Positions 47,138 through 60,396 of a DNA stretch of 64,000 nt are shown here, one piece after another (position 1 is the stretch's first letter; every line of letters begins with the position of its first letter). A model generated the notes under the pieces. That model was not told where the DNA came from. It did not search any database and saw nothing but the letters and a program-made list of their open reading frames with translations. The stretch lies in assembly GCA_019914995.1 (NCBI GenBank), contig CM034139.1:2582461-2646460 (forward strand). The letters are read 5' to 3'. The translations under genes and the position numbers were made by a program. The DNA comes from Acanthochlamys bracteata. Its lineage: Eukaryota; Streptophyta; Magnoliopsida; Pandanales; Velloziaceae.

Positions 47138-48960
47138 ATGATTTACTGCTGATACTATCTAACTTTTTCACAAAAGAAAACCTGATTACAGAAAGGAATT
47201 TGCTGATTTTCTGAACAAAAAATACAAATACAGATTGATATCGCAGGAGCGAATTAGGGAACCATTGATTTGTTTGTTGCTTTCATTGTCATTCTTTCTT
47301 AAAAGGACATATCGTGTAAAATTGTTAGATTATGGTATTTCTCAACTGCATCTGGTTATCTATACATTTCATGGTATTTCTTTTTTTTTTTCCTTTAATG
47401 AAAATACACATAATAGTTGAGAAACATTTGCGAAAGCAGTAACGAGCCGACCTTCTGGCAGTAGAAGAAATATCAAAGCAGGGACAAAATAGTAGTCTTT
47501 ATTTTAAAGATCCATTCAAAAGCTTGAACAACTAGTTAAGCAAAAGGCGAGAGGCAAAAGAGCCAGCCATGCTGCTTGTCTGCTTGTATGAAGAAAGTGG
47601 TTGAAATTCAACACGGTCTACATCTTCATGTCCCAAAACATACCTTAAAAAATAAGAAGAGCTTCATTGCCTAACAAAAACCAATCATGCATGTTATCCA
47701 TTTCCTTTGAAAAACTAAACAGATTGCTTATTCTTTTGTTTCTGAACAGTTAGGACCAAAAAATTACTTGCAACATGTATGAGCCAAGTCGATCTTGACA
47801 TCAATTCAATTCGACATATCATTAACTACAATCTCACGTAAAAATGTCTCTAGTAATATTTAGAACCAGAAACAAAATAAAGTCCTCGTTGAGCATGCTA
47901 GTCATGTTTATATGTTTGATGGTCGTTTATAAATGCAACTCTTGACAAGATGGTTTTACCTTTTTTACTTTTCCGTTTTTTTGGTTGAAGCTGAGATGTA
48001 CTCAACTATATGCAATATAACCATGTGCTAAATTATTGAGCCAAGGGCACTAGTTACCTTGATGAAGAGATATTATATATTGCGAGCCGCACACAGTTTC
48101 ATCCCTTCGAATATTTAATTCTAGCGCTAATTAATCATTAGCTGTTACTAGGTAATACTAGTTTAATATCCGAGTTAACGAAATTTCAACATTAACATGA
48201 AAGTGACGTACGGCAAATGGTGCATGCTATTACTTTTATTATTGCATTATTTAATTTCAAGATAAAATATCTAACTTTTCTTCGTATTAAGAAGAAAAAA
48301 AAACAAAACAAAAAAGAAGGTCGTACTTCTCAAAGTTGTAATAGAAATATCAACCAAATTAAGCAATCCAAAATTGACCTGCAGCAACATTATATAGCTT
48401 TTTATTTATAGTAAATACAAATATATATGCATGTAGAAATACATTGTTCTTGTTCCTAAGCCAATGAGAGCTGTAATATACGGGGCTGTGCTGGAACTGC
48501 TAGGGGCTATCTAGGTTAATTGTAGGAAACTATTTTATAGATATGTAGCTATTGACGTCAATAGGATAAAATGGAATCCAACACACAACCCATGACTGAA
48601 ATGTGTGTGCTATTATTTTTTCCTTATCTCTTCTCTGTTGAATTTTCTTTTAATGAATTTCTAGCTTTTTCTAAATTCATCAAGAAAGGAAAGAAACTTT
48701 TCTTCTCGGCTTTCTGAGTTTTCCACAATCACTTCCACTACCAATCTTATAATAATCAATTTAAGGGCTGCAAGTCAAAGTCGTCGGCTTGTAGAAGTAT
48801 CCCTAAGACTGCTGCTGAGCCTCTCTATAGACAGACGCATTACTTCACCATTTCAAATCTGCGCAGAAATACACAGCTGGTTTTATAATTGTTATTTAAA
48901 AGTACTACAAAAGAACAAATAATTAATCAAACATGGTTTTCTTTTAATTTTGTTTTTCTT
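47138..48960. other. KLCR 3' flank and intergenic DNA
   Basis: The first part is KLCR 3' UTR. An orphan exon-like ORF on the minus strand lies at 47532-47646 (listed separately). The rest (47700-48900) is AT-rich with no supported gene; the 64-codon frame at 48217-48411 is Lys/Asn-rich composition only. Confidence 0.45.
47532..47646 (-). pseudogene. Orphan last-exon-like ORF
   Basis: On the minus strand an acceptor-like TTTTTTAAG precedes a frame of about 38 codons (MYVLGHEDVDRVEFQPL, then SSYKQTSS and ASRLLLN) ending in TAG at 47532-47534. The residue composition is protein-like and unlike its AT-rich surroundings. It resembles a terminal exon, but no other exon is visible upstream on that strand before 49 kb. 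The family is not recognised. Chance remains possible at this length. Confidence 0.3.
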
Positions 48961-49024
48961 GTAAAAATGCATGTAGCTGTCCAATCAATTTATATATAAT
49001 AACCTCTCAAGTTTATTGATTGCT

Positions 49025-49030
49025 TATAAG
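49025..49030 (+). promoter_or_regulatory. TATA box candidates of the peroxidase gene
   Basis: TATAAG at 49025 stands about 30 bases before a CTCTTCATCAAA-type start context, giving a leader of about 115 bases. A second candidate, TATATATAA at 48991 with CCAAT at 48981, would give a longer leader. Which is used cannot be told from sequence. Confidence 0.45.
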
Positions 49031-49166
49031 TAGAGCTCCTATGCACTCATTCTCTTCATCAAATTAATCAAACCCTAGAGAGAAAAAATAATATAATAAG
49101 TCTTTCATTCATCATATCTTCGATCTTAGCTACAGCTAGTTTTCCTGCTATCTTTTAGATCTCTAA

Positions 49167-50352
<1,186 letters not shown>

Positions 50353-50531
50353 GTAACTAATTAGAGATACAATTATACTATGTTTGTAAAACAGTACTGA
50401 TCAGCTCAAAGAGCTGAATCAGTTTATTACATGATTAATATTGTAAACTTTTACATTGCAAGGGAAAGGAACTAAACAATATCGTCCTAGTTACGTTCAT
50501 AAATCGAGCTAGCTGGTAACACTTTTTCTTA

Positions 50532-50746
50532 GGAGACTACCGTGCTTATTATTTCAAATAAATACATAATACTTTTAAATAAAATTTTTATAATATTTTA
50601 TAAATTTTTTTATTTTAAAAAATCTAAAATATTATATATTATATAAATTTCTATATACATAATATTATTTTTTAAATAAAAAATTAAATTTTATTTATAG
50701 AATATTATTTGTTAAAAAAATTTATTTTATAAGTATCCAAAATCCC
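50532..50746. mobile_element. AT-rich MITE-like element
   Basis: Left GGAGACTACCGTGCTTATTA and the inverse of the right end, GGGGATTTTGGATACTTATA, are imperfect inverted repeats with the shared CTTAT typical of this family. TTA precedes the left end; the right flank does not match it well. Confidence 0.5.
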
Positions 50747-50924
50747 CTACATTAGGCCGCTACAAAAAATATCTAAATCACCGATTATGTAACTTTAAAT
50801 GGGGACTTTAATTTGCATTTCACTCTATTATTTCAAAAATTGATCCGTAAGTTCCCATGACGACTTCTAATAGTTCCCAGTTATCTCGTAAATCAATCGC
50901 ATTACATCATACCAGAGTACTAAA

Positions 50925-51163
50925 GGGGCGTGTTTATAATAGGATAAACTCAATTTTTTTTAAATAAATTTAAAAACTATAATTAAAAATTAAAAATATT
51001 TAATACAAAATAAAATTTTAATTATTTTATATTATAAATAAGTTTTAAAATAAACTTTAAAAAATAAATTTTTAATAAAATAATTTATTTTAATTTTGTA
51101 ATGTATTTTATATTGTAAGTGAATTTAAAAAAAGTGAGTTTAGAGTAATACGTAAACAAATCC
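50925..51163. mobile_element. 239-bp MITE with AAA flanks
   Basis: The left terminus starts GGGGCGTGTTTATAATAGGA and the inverse of the right terminus starts GGATTTGTTTACGTATTACT; both end in TAAACTC. AAA lies outside both (50922-50924, 51164-51166). Size equals the 40921 element. Confidence 0.65.
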
Positions 51164-51842
51164 AAAATCTCATGCAAAAAGCACACACCAATCTAGTTAA
51201 CCGACAATTACTAGTTAACCTACAACGACCGTCCATAATTTTACCGTTTAATCACAAAACAAAACCTATAAAACAAAAGAAGAAAAAGAAAAAAAAAACA
51301 ATTTTTTTAGTTCATCCGCATGAACCTTTTTTATTTTGGAGTGACGTGCATTATTATATACAGTCCACGATACGTTGGCGTCCAATGGATGTTGGCGAAC
51401 CAGCGTGCTGTTGATACTTTGGTCTGTTTAGAATTACTTTTGAAATATTTTTTTAAATAATTTTTTTTTATTTTATTTCGAAAATTATATTTTATTTTTT
51501 TAATAATAAATCTTACTATCTAAAATTTTCCTTTTAAAAAAAAATTTAAATAAATTTTATAAAATATTATAAATAAATTATTATAAAATGAAAAATACAT
51601 TTATAGAACGCAGGCACAAAATCCCGAATGCTTAAGCTACCTTTAAGTTGGAATTTCAACAGCTTGCTAATAACTATATTCTGATGACAGTAAGAAGGCT
51701 CCAAAAGCTGCTATGTCACTGGGACTTCAACACTGTAAGGAACAACATAGCTTATTCAAAATTTCTTACTAGAACACCAAATATGTCATTAGCAACATGA
51801 CACAATAAGTTTGGGTTGCTTTCAACATGAGCCTGATTGTAA

Positions 51843-54800
51843 TCATTGAACTCGCTGCATTAGTTTCTCCACCATTATCCTTTGCTGTACGCCACTTAAG
51901 AACTCTGAGTTCATGATTGCATTACAAACAAGAACAATCGTAGATGGAGATGAGGCATTGACCTAACATATGAAACAATTGAGTACAGACCAAAAAAAAA
52001 GAGAGAGCAGGAAAAAAATTGCATGGCTTGACTTCTATAGCTAAATAAAAAGACACTTTACATGATTAAGATGCTTACCCAAACACGCCCGTTCATTCCA
52101 ACGGCTATCTCAAAGGACAAGTTCTTCCCCAAAGCCTCAAGAACGGGGCATGTTGGAGAGCTCAGTAACCTGAATGTACATAGATAGCAACAAATGAAGA
52201 ATTTTATTCAACTGCTCGAGAAAACCAAATAGATGACTTAACATGTCTTACATCCGCGATAGGCCTGTTGACGCTTCAAACATGTAGCCATCTTTTAGAG
52301 GGCCAAACTCAGCAGCTTTTCCACTTGCTGTTAAATGGAAAATACAAGACGTCAGCAACTTTACATATTCCATTCTAAATAAACAAAATCCGACAATCAA
52401 ATAAAACCTACACATGCAACACAACAATGCTGACAAGCATTACGACCTCCACAACACAGATTGCAAAAATTCCAGCACTACCATGATACCTAAAGATTCG
52501 GCACAGCTTTATAAAGTGAAAGCCAAGTGGAGAACTTAATCAATGCAGCATCTGGACTCAGTCTGATGGAACACAGGTAGCACAGACGTCATATAGAAAC
52601 TTAATCTCATTTAACCTTTGGATGTCATGTTCCTGCTGATGATCTTATTTCCTTCCAAAAGAGAATAGTTTCATAGTTGTTGTACTAGTTACCTCCAATA
52701 AGCGTTCCTTTAGATAGTCTAGAAATCAGAGACTGCTTTTTTGTTTATTTTTCCCTAACTTTTAAGCTTTCCACAAACAAAGATCTTGCTACTCTTCAAT
52801 CCCTTACCAAGATCATTTTATGGAATCAATTATAGGTGTCATGGTCAACCAATTGCCTTGATTTTTTTAAAGATAACTCAGTACTACTTACAGTTTATTA
52901 GAAATAAAGACCGAATAAACCAGTAAATTATTGGTATAACTAAAGTTGGATAGTCTATTTTTTGGTTCAGGAACTTCGTAGGAAAATGAAATTTGCCAGC
53001 CTCACTTTGAACTCTAAGCACCTTGATATTCCACATCGAATATTCCCTTACATGGGGAGAATTTGCTTCCCATTTCTGCCATGACTCATGGAAATGTTTC
53101 ATGTCGATATTTGACTTCCTAAATAAACGACTTTTTCTCCCGTCATTTTTGCATATGAATTGTAAAGTTAAAAAGCTTCATCTTTATTTGGGAATCACTT
53201 GCCATTTTTCATTCAACCGTCTATTTGTTGAAAGGTAAAAGTGTTTGGATGCGAGTTATTTCGGACTCACATGCCAATTTTCATTAGACCGTCAATTCAT
53301 TGCCACAGCTTCTCAATGCTCTATCTATATTCATTGGGCTGTCATTTTGTTAGTAGGTCAGACTTTCATCAATAACTATTTCATATCATAAGATGACTCC
53401 AACTGCATACAAAGCATCATCATTCTTCCTTAAATTTTAATTAATTTACAATTTAATTTATGAGTCTTGGATGGATGATTGTTGATACTAAGATTCTAGT
53501 AGTTCAAGCTGGTTCTGACTTATTTATTTTTCATTCATGGTCCAGTAACCAAAAAGAATATGCAAAACAAAAATCTAGATAGTCTATTCTAATTGGAATA
53601 TACAGATGAATTGCTAGATCTAAGCGACCAAAAATTTTGTTGCAGAGCTATGACAACCAAGGTTGCTGCGAATCTTATTAAAATTGCGGTCCAAATCATA
53701 AAATTGTACTTACCAAAAAGATTACGACCTATATCCAGACAGGATCTCAAGCATCTTTACTCTGAAAATCCTAAGATGCATCTTATCCATACAACTAGTC
53801 ATGAAGCTATTTACATATCTCAATCCTAACTGCTATTTTAAAGCCACCTCATGCCACTAGTTCATTGGCAGTCTGACAAATAACTTACAGGAAATCAAGA
53901 AGAAAAATTTAGATTCCCAAACATAACAGAAAGAAGAAGTTAAAGTTCACTTTACCAACATTTCTTCAACAAACAGATTTGGACGATAATCAATTTTCCA
54001 AAACAATTCACTAGTTCCAATATGTATCACTATTTTCCAAAACTTTCAGAACCAGAAAACTAGAAGTGTAATTTCAAAATGGGTCAAAGGGACCAAGTCA
54101 ATCAGATGAAAATGCGAACCAAACGCCAAGAAGAGAGAGGATAATGTACAAAGACCTATGAAGTTCCATTTTATCTAATTTACTAAAGAAAATCTGAAAC
54201 AATAGGACACGTGAAGAATAAGACTTAATGCATGAAAATCAAGAGGAATAAAGAGAAAACTTTAAGTTATAGAAGATTCTAATACCGTCTGTGCAAGATA
54301 GTTCAGGATTCATAAGATTATTTGCTTTGACCACTCGTACAAATATTAAAGTACCTATCTGCAGCAACAATCACAAAAGTGGTACAAATAAACACTCTGA
54401 AAAAGTTATAAGCACAAATAATCAGTAACAACAATGACAAGCATAAAACACTAACAAAATCATCAACAATTAACAAGAAAATATGCAAACCATTTCTATC
54501 TAAGTAAGTTGATTGAAGATTAATGCAACTAAGATATAAAGCCACCAAACTGCATTACAAAAAAAAAAAAAAAAAAAAAAAAAATAAAAAAACAAAAACA
54601 AAAACAAAAACAAAAGGTAAATAACTAGAACGAGTATAATGGTTTCAAACTCAAATAATATACATCAATAACTCTTATTCTAGCGGTATACTAGTATGAC
54701 ATCATCCTTCCTTACAGATTGTGGTTTTGATTTGAGCACGTATAATGGCTGCTGGTTAAGATCTATCATTTTACCCAAAAAAAACTCAAATAAAAGGCAT

Positions 54801-57800
54801 CAGCCTCCAAGCCTCCAAATGGAATGTTTCATCATATTCAATTAACATGAGCATGTCAGCATAACATTAACAATTAGAACTCTTTTCGTTAGAATAGCCC
54901 CTTCTAATTCCTTCTATCATCTACAAACTTATCTTTGCCATACTGATGTAGGGCCTAATATACATAACTCTATAGGAAAAGCTATTGACATGCACATTTC
55001 TTCTCTTTTGTTTCTCCTAATGAATCACTAGTCAACCATGAATGCAAATAAATTCCCAAGGATTTCTTTAGCCTTGATTTGACAAGTATAAGCATTTGCC
55101 AAAATAAAATTTTAAGATGTAGGTCATCTTATCTTACGAAGACAGCAAAGGTTTCAAACTCAAATATACCTATTTGTCCCAAGTTCAATAACAGACATTT
55201 CTAGCGTCTGTAAGTGAAAAATATTCTATTATATAGAATACTAGTTATGGTTTCATTTCATCACCATAGCCCCCTCCCTCATTTCTCTTTTCCTCGTATT
55301 CTCCTTTCATGCCTAACAACAGCTTAATACATAATACTCGATTAGTTAAAATCTATCAACATGCACCTTCCTTCCCACTGTGTTTCAGATCATTAATTTA
55401 CCATAGCATGAAAAGAATTCCCAAAAAAATGACTCCAACAAGTATGAAAAGTTTCACAAAAGAAAAAAAAAGAAAGTTTATTAATCATATTCTCTCAAAC
55501 ATGTAATTTTTTCATGCCTCTATAAACACACCAAAAGAAATCAAAAGGCGTGTTAACGAGAAAAACAAGTTAATATACATTATGGCCAAATAGGATATAA
55601 GACTAAAAGGAGAATTGACAACTAACCACAAAGGAGGACAAGACCCAAGTGAAGTTCATTAAGCAAAGCAACATAGATGCACATTAGAGGTAAACAAATC
55701 CATGCAAATCAAAGAGTGTGACATTGAGTATTGGCATAGAGATAAAGAATATTTTACTACAACAAGATAATAAGCGAATTTATACCAAGAATGTAGTAAT
55801 TCCTTCATACATTTAGGCTGAACAAAATCTAATATAAAAAAGCAAAAGATTTTAAATTCTCTGCAGGCTACCTACTTGCCAAATCTGGTGACCACAACGT
55901 CATAAACTGCTATAACCTACAAGCTCAAGGCTCATTTCTTAAATTCCATCATGCCCTTCTGGAAAGATGATTGCATGGATAAAGTTAATTTGAAATTAAA
56001 ATGCGATATCTCACAATTTTTTGCCAAAGTGTTTAAACGAAACAACAGTTGTAACTATTGCAGTTCGTACTCGACTTGCGATATCGATGGGGTCCCTTTC
56101 CCATCTCCTATTGTATATCATTTGACAAAATTAGTCAAAATAAGTAAAACACAAGGTCATTGTGCATGCTAATCCAGTCAATGTTTACCAACAAAATCTC
56201 AAAATGCATGTTTATACAATAACATTCAGCTCACACGAAATCACTACCAGAAAACTATGGAATATGTGAAGAAACATAAAGCATACAAGAAAATACCTCA
56301 AATTTTGGTATGTTTCTCCTTGTTCCTCCCTCAAACGCAAGAACAGGCAAGTATCCCATGTTTGGCCCCTTTATGTCCACAATAAAATTCTACATATTCA
56401 AAGATTTGTAAGAATGCAATAGCAAGCAGCACAAACATTCTTACTCATCTATAAGAGCCTTAGCTTCTAAAACATAGGTCACATGATTCAGAAAAAAATA
56501 TAGCGTACCCTCTAATCAATCACAAGTAGATGTCTGATTGTTTGGTAGTATATTATTTGCACAAAAGCATAAATACACACTAATCTACATAATATAATTT
56601 TAGTAGCTGCGTAGAAGGGAAACACCACGTCATTTCTCTACAAACACATTCAATCAAGTCCATCTGCGAATATCTTAAGGAGTTTTATCAAAGACACAGC
56701 AGCATCACTCCCATGGTGGGCGAAGTTAAGAGTTTACAAGTACTAAGTACAAGTCTGTCATATTATAATTGAGGTTCCTAGTTTAACTGATTTCTTCTCC
56801 TTATAAACATCCAAGTGTTTATCCAATATTTTTCATGATGCTTGTAACAACTTGCATTCTTTCTAATCTTCTATATTTATGATGTGAAGATCCATTTACA
56901 AATAGACTTAGATGCATGAAGATACTGAACAATTCCCAAGCAGCAGCCTAATCATAGTCCCTCTTGGTTACTTCATCAATCATAGATCTAGAAAGTTCAA
57001 CTGATTTCTAATTAAAATCTCAAATTTGGTTATCAAAAGCATGAGGACATAAAACAACTTTCCGAAATAAAAAGCCACAAATATCAAGCCTATTTGTAAC
57101 CATGCCCTCATTATATATATATACTCACATCAGGCTTAGTGTCGACCACAATCCCGAGAACTGTATCCTCTGCGCAAGGTACATACTGCCAAAGAAAATG
57201 TGAATGTCATACAAAAAATTATTCTGAAGAAAAGGGAAATGACTAGAATTAGCCGACCCCACCTAATGGGATAAGGCTTAATTATTCTCGGTTACAATGA
57301 CTGCAATTTGCAGAGAACATAGGTAGTGGAATTAGGCTAATTATTGTCATTCGTGTTAAATAACTACAATGAGCCAACCTAGTGGAGTTAGACTTAATTA
57401 TTGTCATTGTTGTTAAAATGACTACAATTAGCTGAGAGACCACCCAATGGGAAGCTTAATTATTGTCATTGTTGTTAAAATGACTACAATTAGCTGAGAG
57501 ACCACCCAGTGGGAAGCTTAATTATTGTCATTGTTGTTAAAATGACTACAATTTGCCCACCTAGTGAGATTAGACTTAATTATTGTCATTGTTGTTGTTA
57601 AAATGACTCAAATGCGTATCATGCATAATTAGATTTGCAAGAAAAATCAGAGAGCGACTTTTGTAATTGATCAAACAGGTATAGTCCAAATGTCCCATAA
57701 ATAAATGATCAAAACTTATAGTAGGACGTTACGCACTCGCTTATGTGAGCTCTCAACCCAGTACTTGTTTGGCTTTGTAAACCGTAATATCCCAGCCTTC

Positions 57801-58335
57801 ATCACCAACAGAACATCGGCATCCTACAATCACAAATTATCAATTATTCAAAAACCAAGTAGCATGCGTCATGACTCCCATGATCGTGCAATCCAATCAA
57901 AATACAATAAACACGCAGTCGTAGGTCCAGGTTTGACTAGCAACTGCCAAGCAGGGAAAACATGGTCCTCCAAAACAAAAAGAACTTTAACAAAACAAAA
58001 GTTCATATTTTTAATACAAAACCATGTAGCATATAGCCACTTATCAAACCGTATACCCTTAATGAGTCCCCAAAAAACTAGGGGGCAAAAACAAAGAAAA
58101 CTTACTTGGCGGAGGCCGGCGCCAAGCTTGATTGTTTGGTTGACCATCTTAGTGAGATCAAGAACAACATCACCGGGAACCTGAGAAGGAGATCGGAACC
58201 GTGAAAAACAGGTAGTGGAGAAGCAAATAAGCACAAAACAAAGTTATATTTCAACCAAAAAAAAAAACTTACAACAATGTTGTCGATGAGGGACGCCGGA
58301 GAAGAAGAAGAATCTTCGGATGGTTCCGTCTTCAT
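51843..58335 (-). CDS. RRP40: Exosome complex component RRP40 (EXOSC3)
   Basis: Nine minus-strand exons: 58335-58273, 58180-58106, 57823-57737, 57185-57129, 56389-56297, 54358-54286, 52327-52252, 52169-52079 and 51962-51843. All junctions are GT-AG, all phases agree, and they give 244 residues. Diagnostic pieces are VPGDVVLDLTKMVNQTIKLG, KYWVESSHKR, DTVLGIVVDTKPD (start of the S1 fold), YLPVLAFEGGTRRNIPKFE, ASGKAAEFGPLKDGY, and GMNG at 199-202, the RRP40-type signature of the KH fold. RRP40 is one of three S1/KH cap proteins of the RNA exosome and helps channel RNA to the catalytic subunits in nucleus and cytoplasm. Introns 5 and 6 are each about 1.9 kb and hold low-complexity and repeat DNA. 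Intron 3 contains a minisatellite. It converges with the peroxidase gene. Confidence 0.96.
54559..54614. repeat. Poly-A and AAAAAC low-complexity tract in RRP40 intron 5
   Basis: About 25 consecutive A are followed by CAAAAA repeats on the plus strand (T-rich in the transcript). Such a tract could reflect the tail of a retroposed sequence; I see no SINE body next to it. Confidence 0.85.
57239..57612. repeat. Minisatellite in RRP40 intron 3, unit about 58-66 bp
   Basis: The anchor ATTGTCATTGTTGTTAAAAT recurs at about 57400, 57462 and 57524 with period 62, with more degenerate copies on both sides. Two central copies differ by single bases only. Each copy contains a CCCANTGGGA-like core (CCACCCAATGGGAAG). 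Confidence 0.88.
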
Positions 58336-58370
58336 CTAAAGAATAAAGAATGTAATAATATTACCACAGA

Positions 58371-58394
58371 GAGAGAGAGAGAGAGAGAGAGAGG
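58371..58394. repeat. (GA)n microsatellite upstream of RRP40
   Basis: A GA run on the plus strand (TC in the transcript sense) ends about 36 bases before the RRP40 start codon, thus in its probable 5' UTR. TC-rich leaders are common in plant genes. Confidence 0.85.
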
Positions 58395-58558
58395 GATTCT
58401 ATGATATAGGGAGAGCTCAATGGAGAGAGAGAGCAGGAGAGCTTCTGAACCTGCGCGCGGAAATAGTTGAAAGAGGGTTCAGGCAGGTTCTGATTCCGTT
58501 GGGAGATTTTTCTGATCCGTTTTAAGTGTTCCATCAGCTTCAAACATAGGCCAAGTTA

Positions 58559-58698
58559 GGGCAAGGCTTATTTTCAAAATCTTTGGACTTTTTAAACCTA
58601 AAAAACTTATGCATAATGACATAAAAGTGGGCAAGGCTTATTTTCAAAATCTTTGGACTTTTTAAACCTAAAAAACTTATGCATAATGACATAAAAGT
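58559..58698. repeat. Perfect 70-bp tandem duplication upstream of RRP40
   Basis: Two copies of a 70-base unit starting GGGCAAGGCTTATTTTC follow each other with no difference that I can see. It lies about 220 bases upstream of the RRP40 start. Confidence 0.92.
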
Positions 58699-59369
58699 TA
58701 ATTTTTAAAAAATTTAAAAATATGAATATATCATCCGCTATAGATAATTGTATTTATCATTATATTTTCAAAAAAGATTTTAAAAATACCTTTTAACAAG
58801 TTTTATTCAGTAATAGTAGATCCAGACCGAATCGTCCGGATGGGCCCGTAAATCGCCGACCTGAATGGTAAATCGGTCCAAATCTGGAAAAAATTTGGAT
58901 ATGTTAGTAACCTGGTGTGACCCGAATTGATTCGGACGGGTCGACAGTCCGTCCGGCCGATCGAACCGTTTAGATTAAAAAAATAAAAAAAGTTTTTATG
59001 TTATTAATGCAAATGAACGAACACCAACTCATTTTTCTCAATGCAACCGAACTATTTAGGTCTTTTTCCGCTCTCTGCTTCGCCCGATTGGTGAATCCTT
59101 CTAGCTTTTTCTCCAGCCATCCGGCGAGATTCTGTTCTCCGACGAGTATTCTTATCTTCTTTCTTCAATTTCTTGGCTAAATATGCTCTATTCGCTCTTC
59201 CCACCAGTCACCAATTGCGATTTTCTCTACCGTTCGGCTAGCTGCTCTTCGGCAGCTCTCGGTATCAATATGAGGCCTCTTCGTATGAAAATATTTCTTC
59301 TACTCTTTCGAAGTTTTGGATGTTATAGAAAAATTTGCTTATGGAAATTTTGAGTTAATTAGTAAAATG

Positions 59370-60367
59370 ACGGGTGAGATGAAGCTTTTTAGAACGCAGA
59401 AGGAGATTTTGAACGTATTTCTGCCATAGCTAATCGTCAATATATGGCTCCAAGTAGTGATACTTATTAATTATATGATTTCTTGATTTTTATATTATTT
59501 TTTTCTGAAATATTTATATTTTTTGTAAATGAATGGTGGTTGTTATATAAAAACAGTGCTAAACTATATCCAAAAGTTGGCCATTCGCATATTAAGCCAA
59601 ACATGCAGTGCTTCAGATTATGAGAGAAATTGGAGTATATTTGAGCACATCCATTCCAAAAATAGAAATAGATTGGAGCATCAACGGCTTAACGATCTTG
59701 TGTATGTTCATTATAATTTGAGATTGAGACAAAAATAATAGCTATTCTATTTCTTTTATTGTTAATATTTATTATTTATAACTATATGTTCATAATATAT
59801 TTCTTTTGATGAATTTAATTTGTAAATATGAATTAGGAATTATTTCAAGGGTCGAAATTATGACCCTACAGATATTGAAGAATTTGATGACAATGATGAT
59901 TGGATAACTATGGATGAACCACCACTTTTAACTAATGAAGAGTTAGAAGCATTTTATAAACAATTGAAAGAATGGTCAATTCAAGAGAAACCCACTGATG
60001 GTATTTGTTTCTTTTTTCTTTTAATTAATGATGCTATATTGCAAATTTAGGAATCTAACATTTAAAATACAATTATTTTGTAGATGTCGAATTGAACCTT
60101 GATGATCTTGATGAGAATGATGATGAAGAAGAGGAGAATAAAGGAGGACTGCCTCATATTATGCGGATGATCTTATTTGTTATTTTGCTTGATGCATTTA
60201 TTACTTGGACCATATTCGCAATTTATTCACATACTAGAACAAATAAACCTTTGCAAGGTACAAATTCGGCACTTGTAGCTACTATAGGATTTCTTATAAT
60301 TTGGATATGCTATTTTGGAATCAATCTATTAGGAATAGGTTTACATAGTTATGGTTCATTCGCATGA
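59370..60367 (+). pseudogene. hAT transposase C-terminus with added acidic and membrane-helix tail
   Basis: NAEGDFERISAIANRQYMAP (59389-59455) precedes a short intron. Then EWW (about 59532), a frame slip, and LAIRILSQTCSASDYERNWS and RNRLEHQRLNDLVYVHYNL (59570-59735) form the hAT dimerisation domain. After another intron comes YDPTDIEEFDDNDDW to EKPTD (about 59855-60000). A donor at 60001 and acceptor TTTTGTAG at 60083 join it in frame to [18 protein letters not shown], usual for hAT tails. The last exon does not stop there but continues to 60367 with two hydrophobic segments ([20 protein letters not shown] and [20 protein letters not shown]). The catalytic region is absent from the window. 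Confidence 0.7.
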
Positions 60368-60396
60368 ACATCGAAATTTAGAATATATATTGTTGT

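Larger units (their letters stand above)
50353..51842. other. Region between peroxidase and RRP40 3' ends
   Basis: The two genes converge here. The interval holds two or three AT-rich MITE-like elements (50532-50746, 50925-51163 and possibly 51418-51610). The 80-codon frame 51172-51414 is mostly a Lys tract and is not a gene. Confidence 0.5.

Noticed and set aside
52884..53829. Several 70-80 codon frames
   Set aside because: All lie in RRP40 intron 6 and show no homology or splice logic.
57705..58335. Frames of 159, 121 and 77 codons around 58 kb
   Set aside because: They run across verified RRP40 exons and introns; only the spliced reading gives the RRP40 protein.
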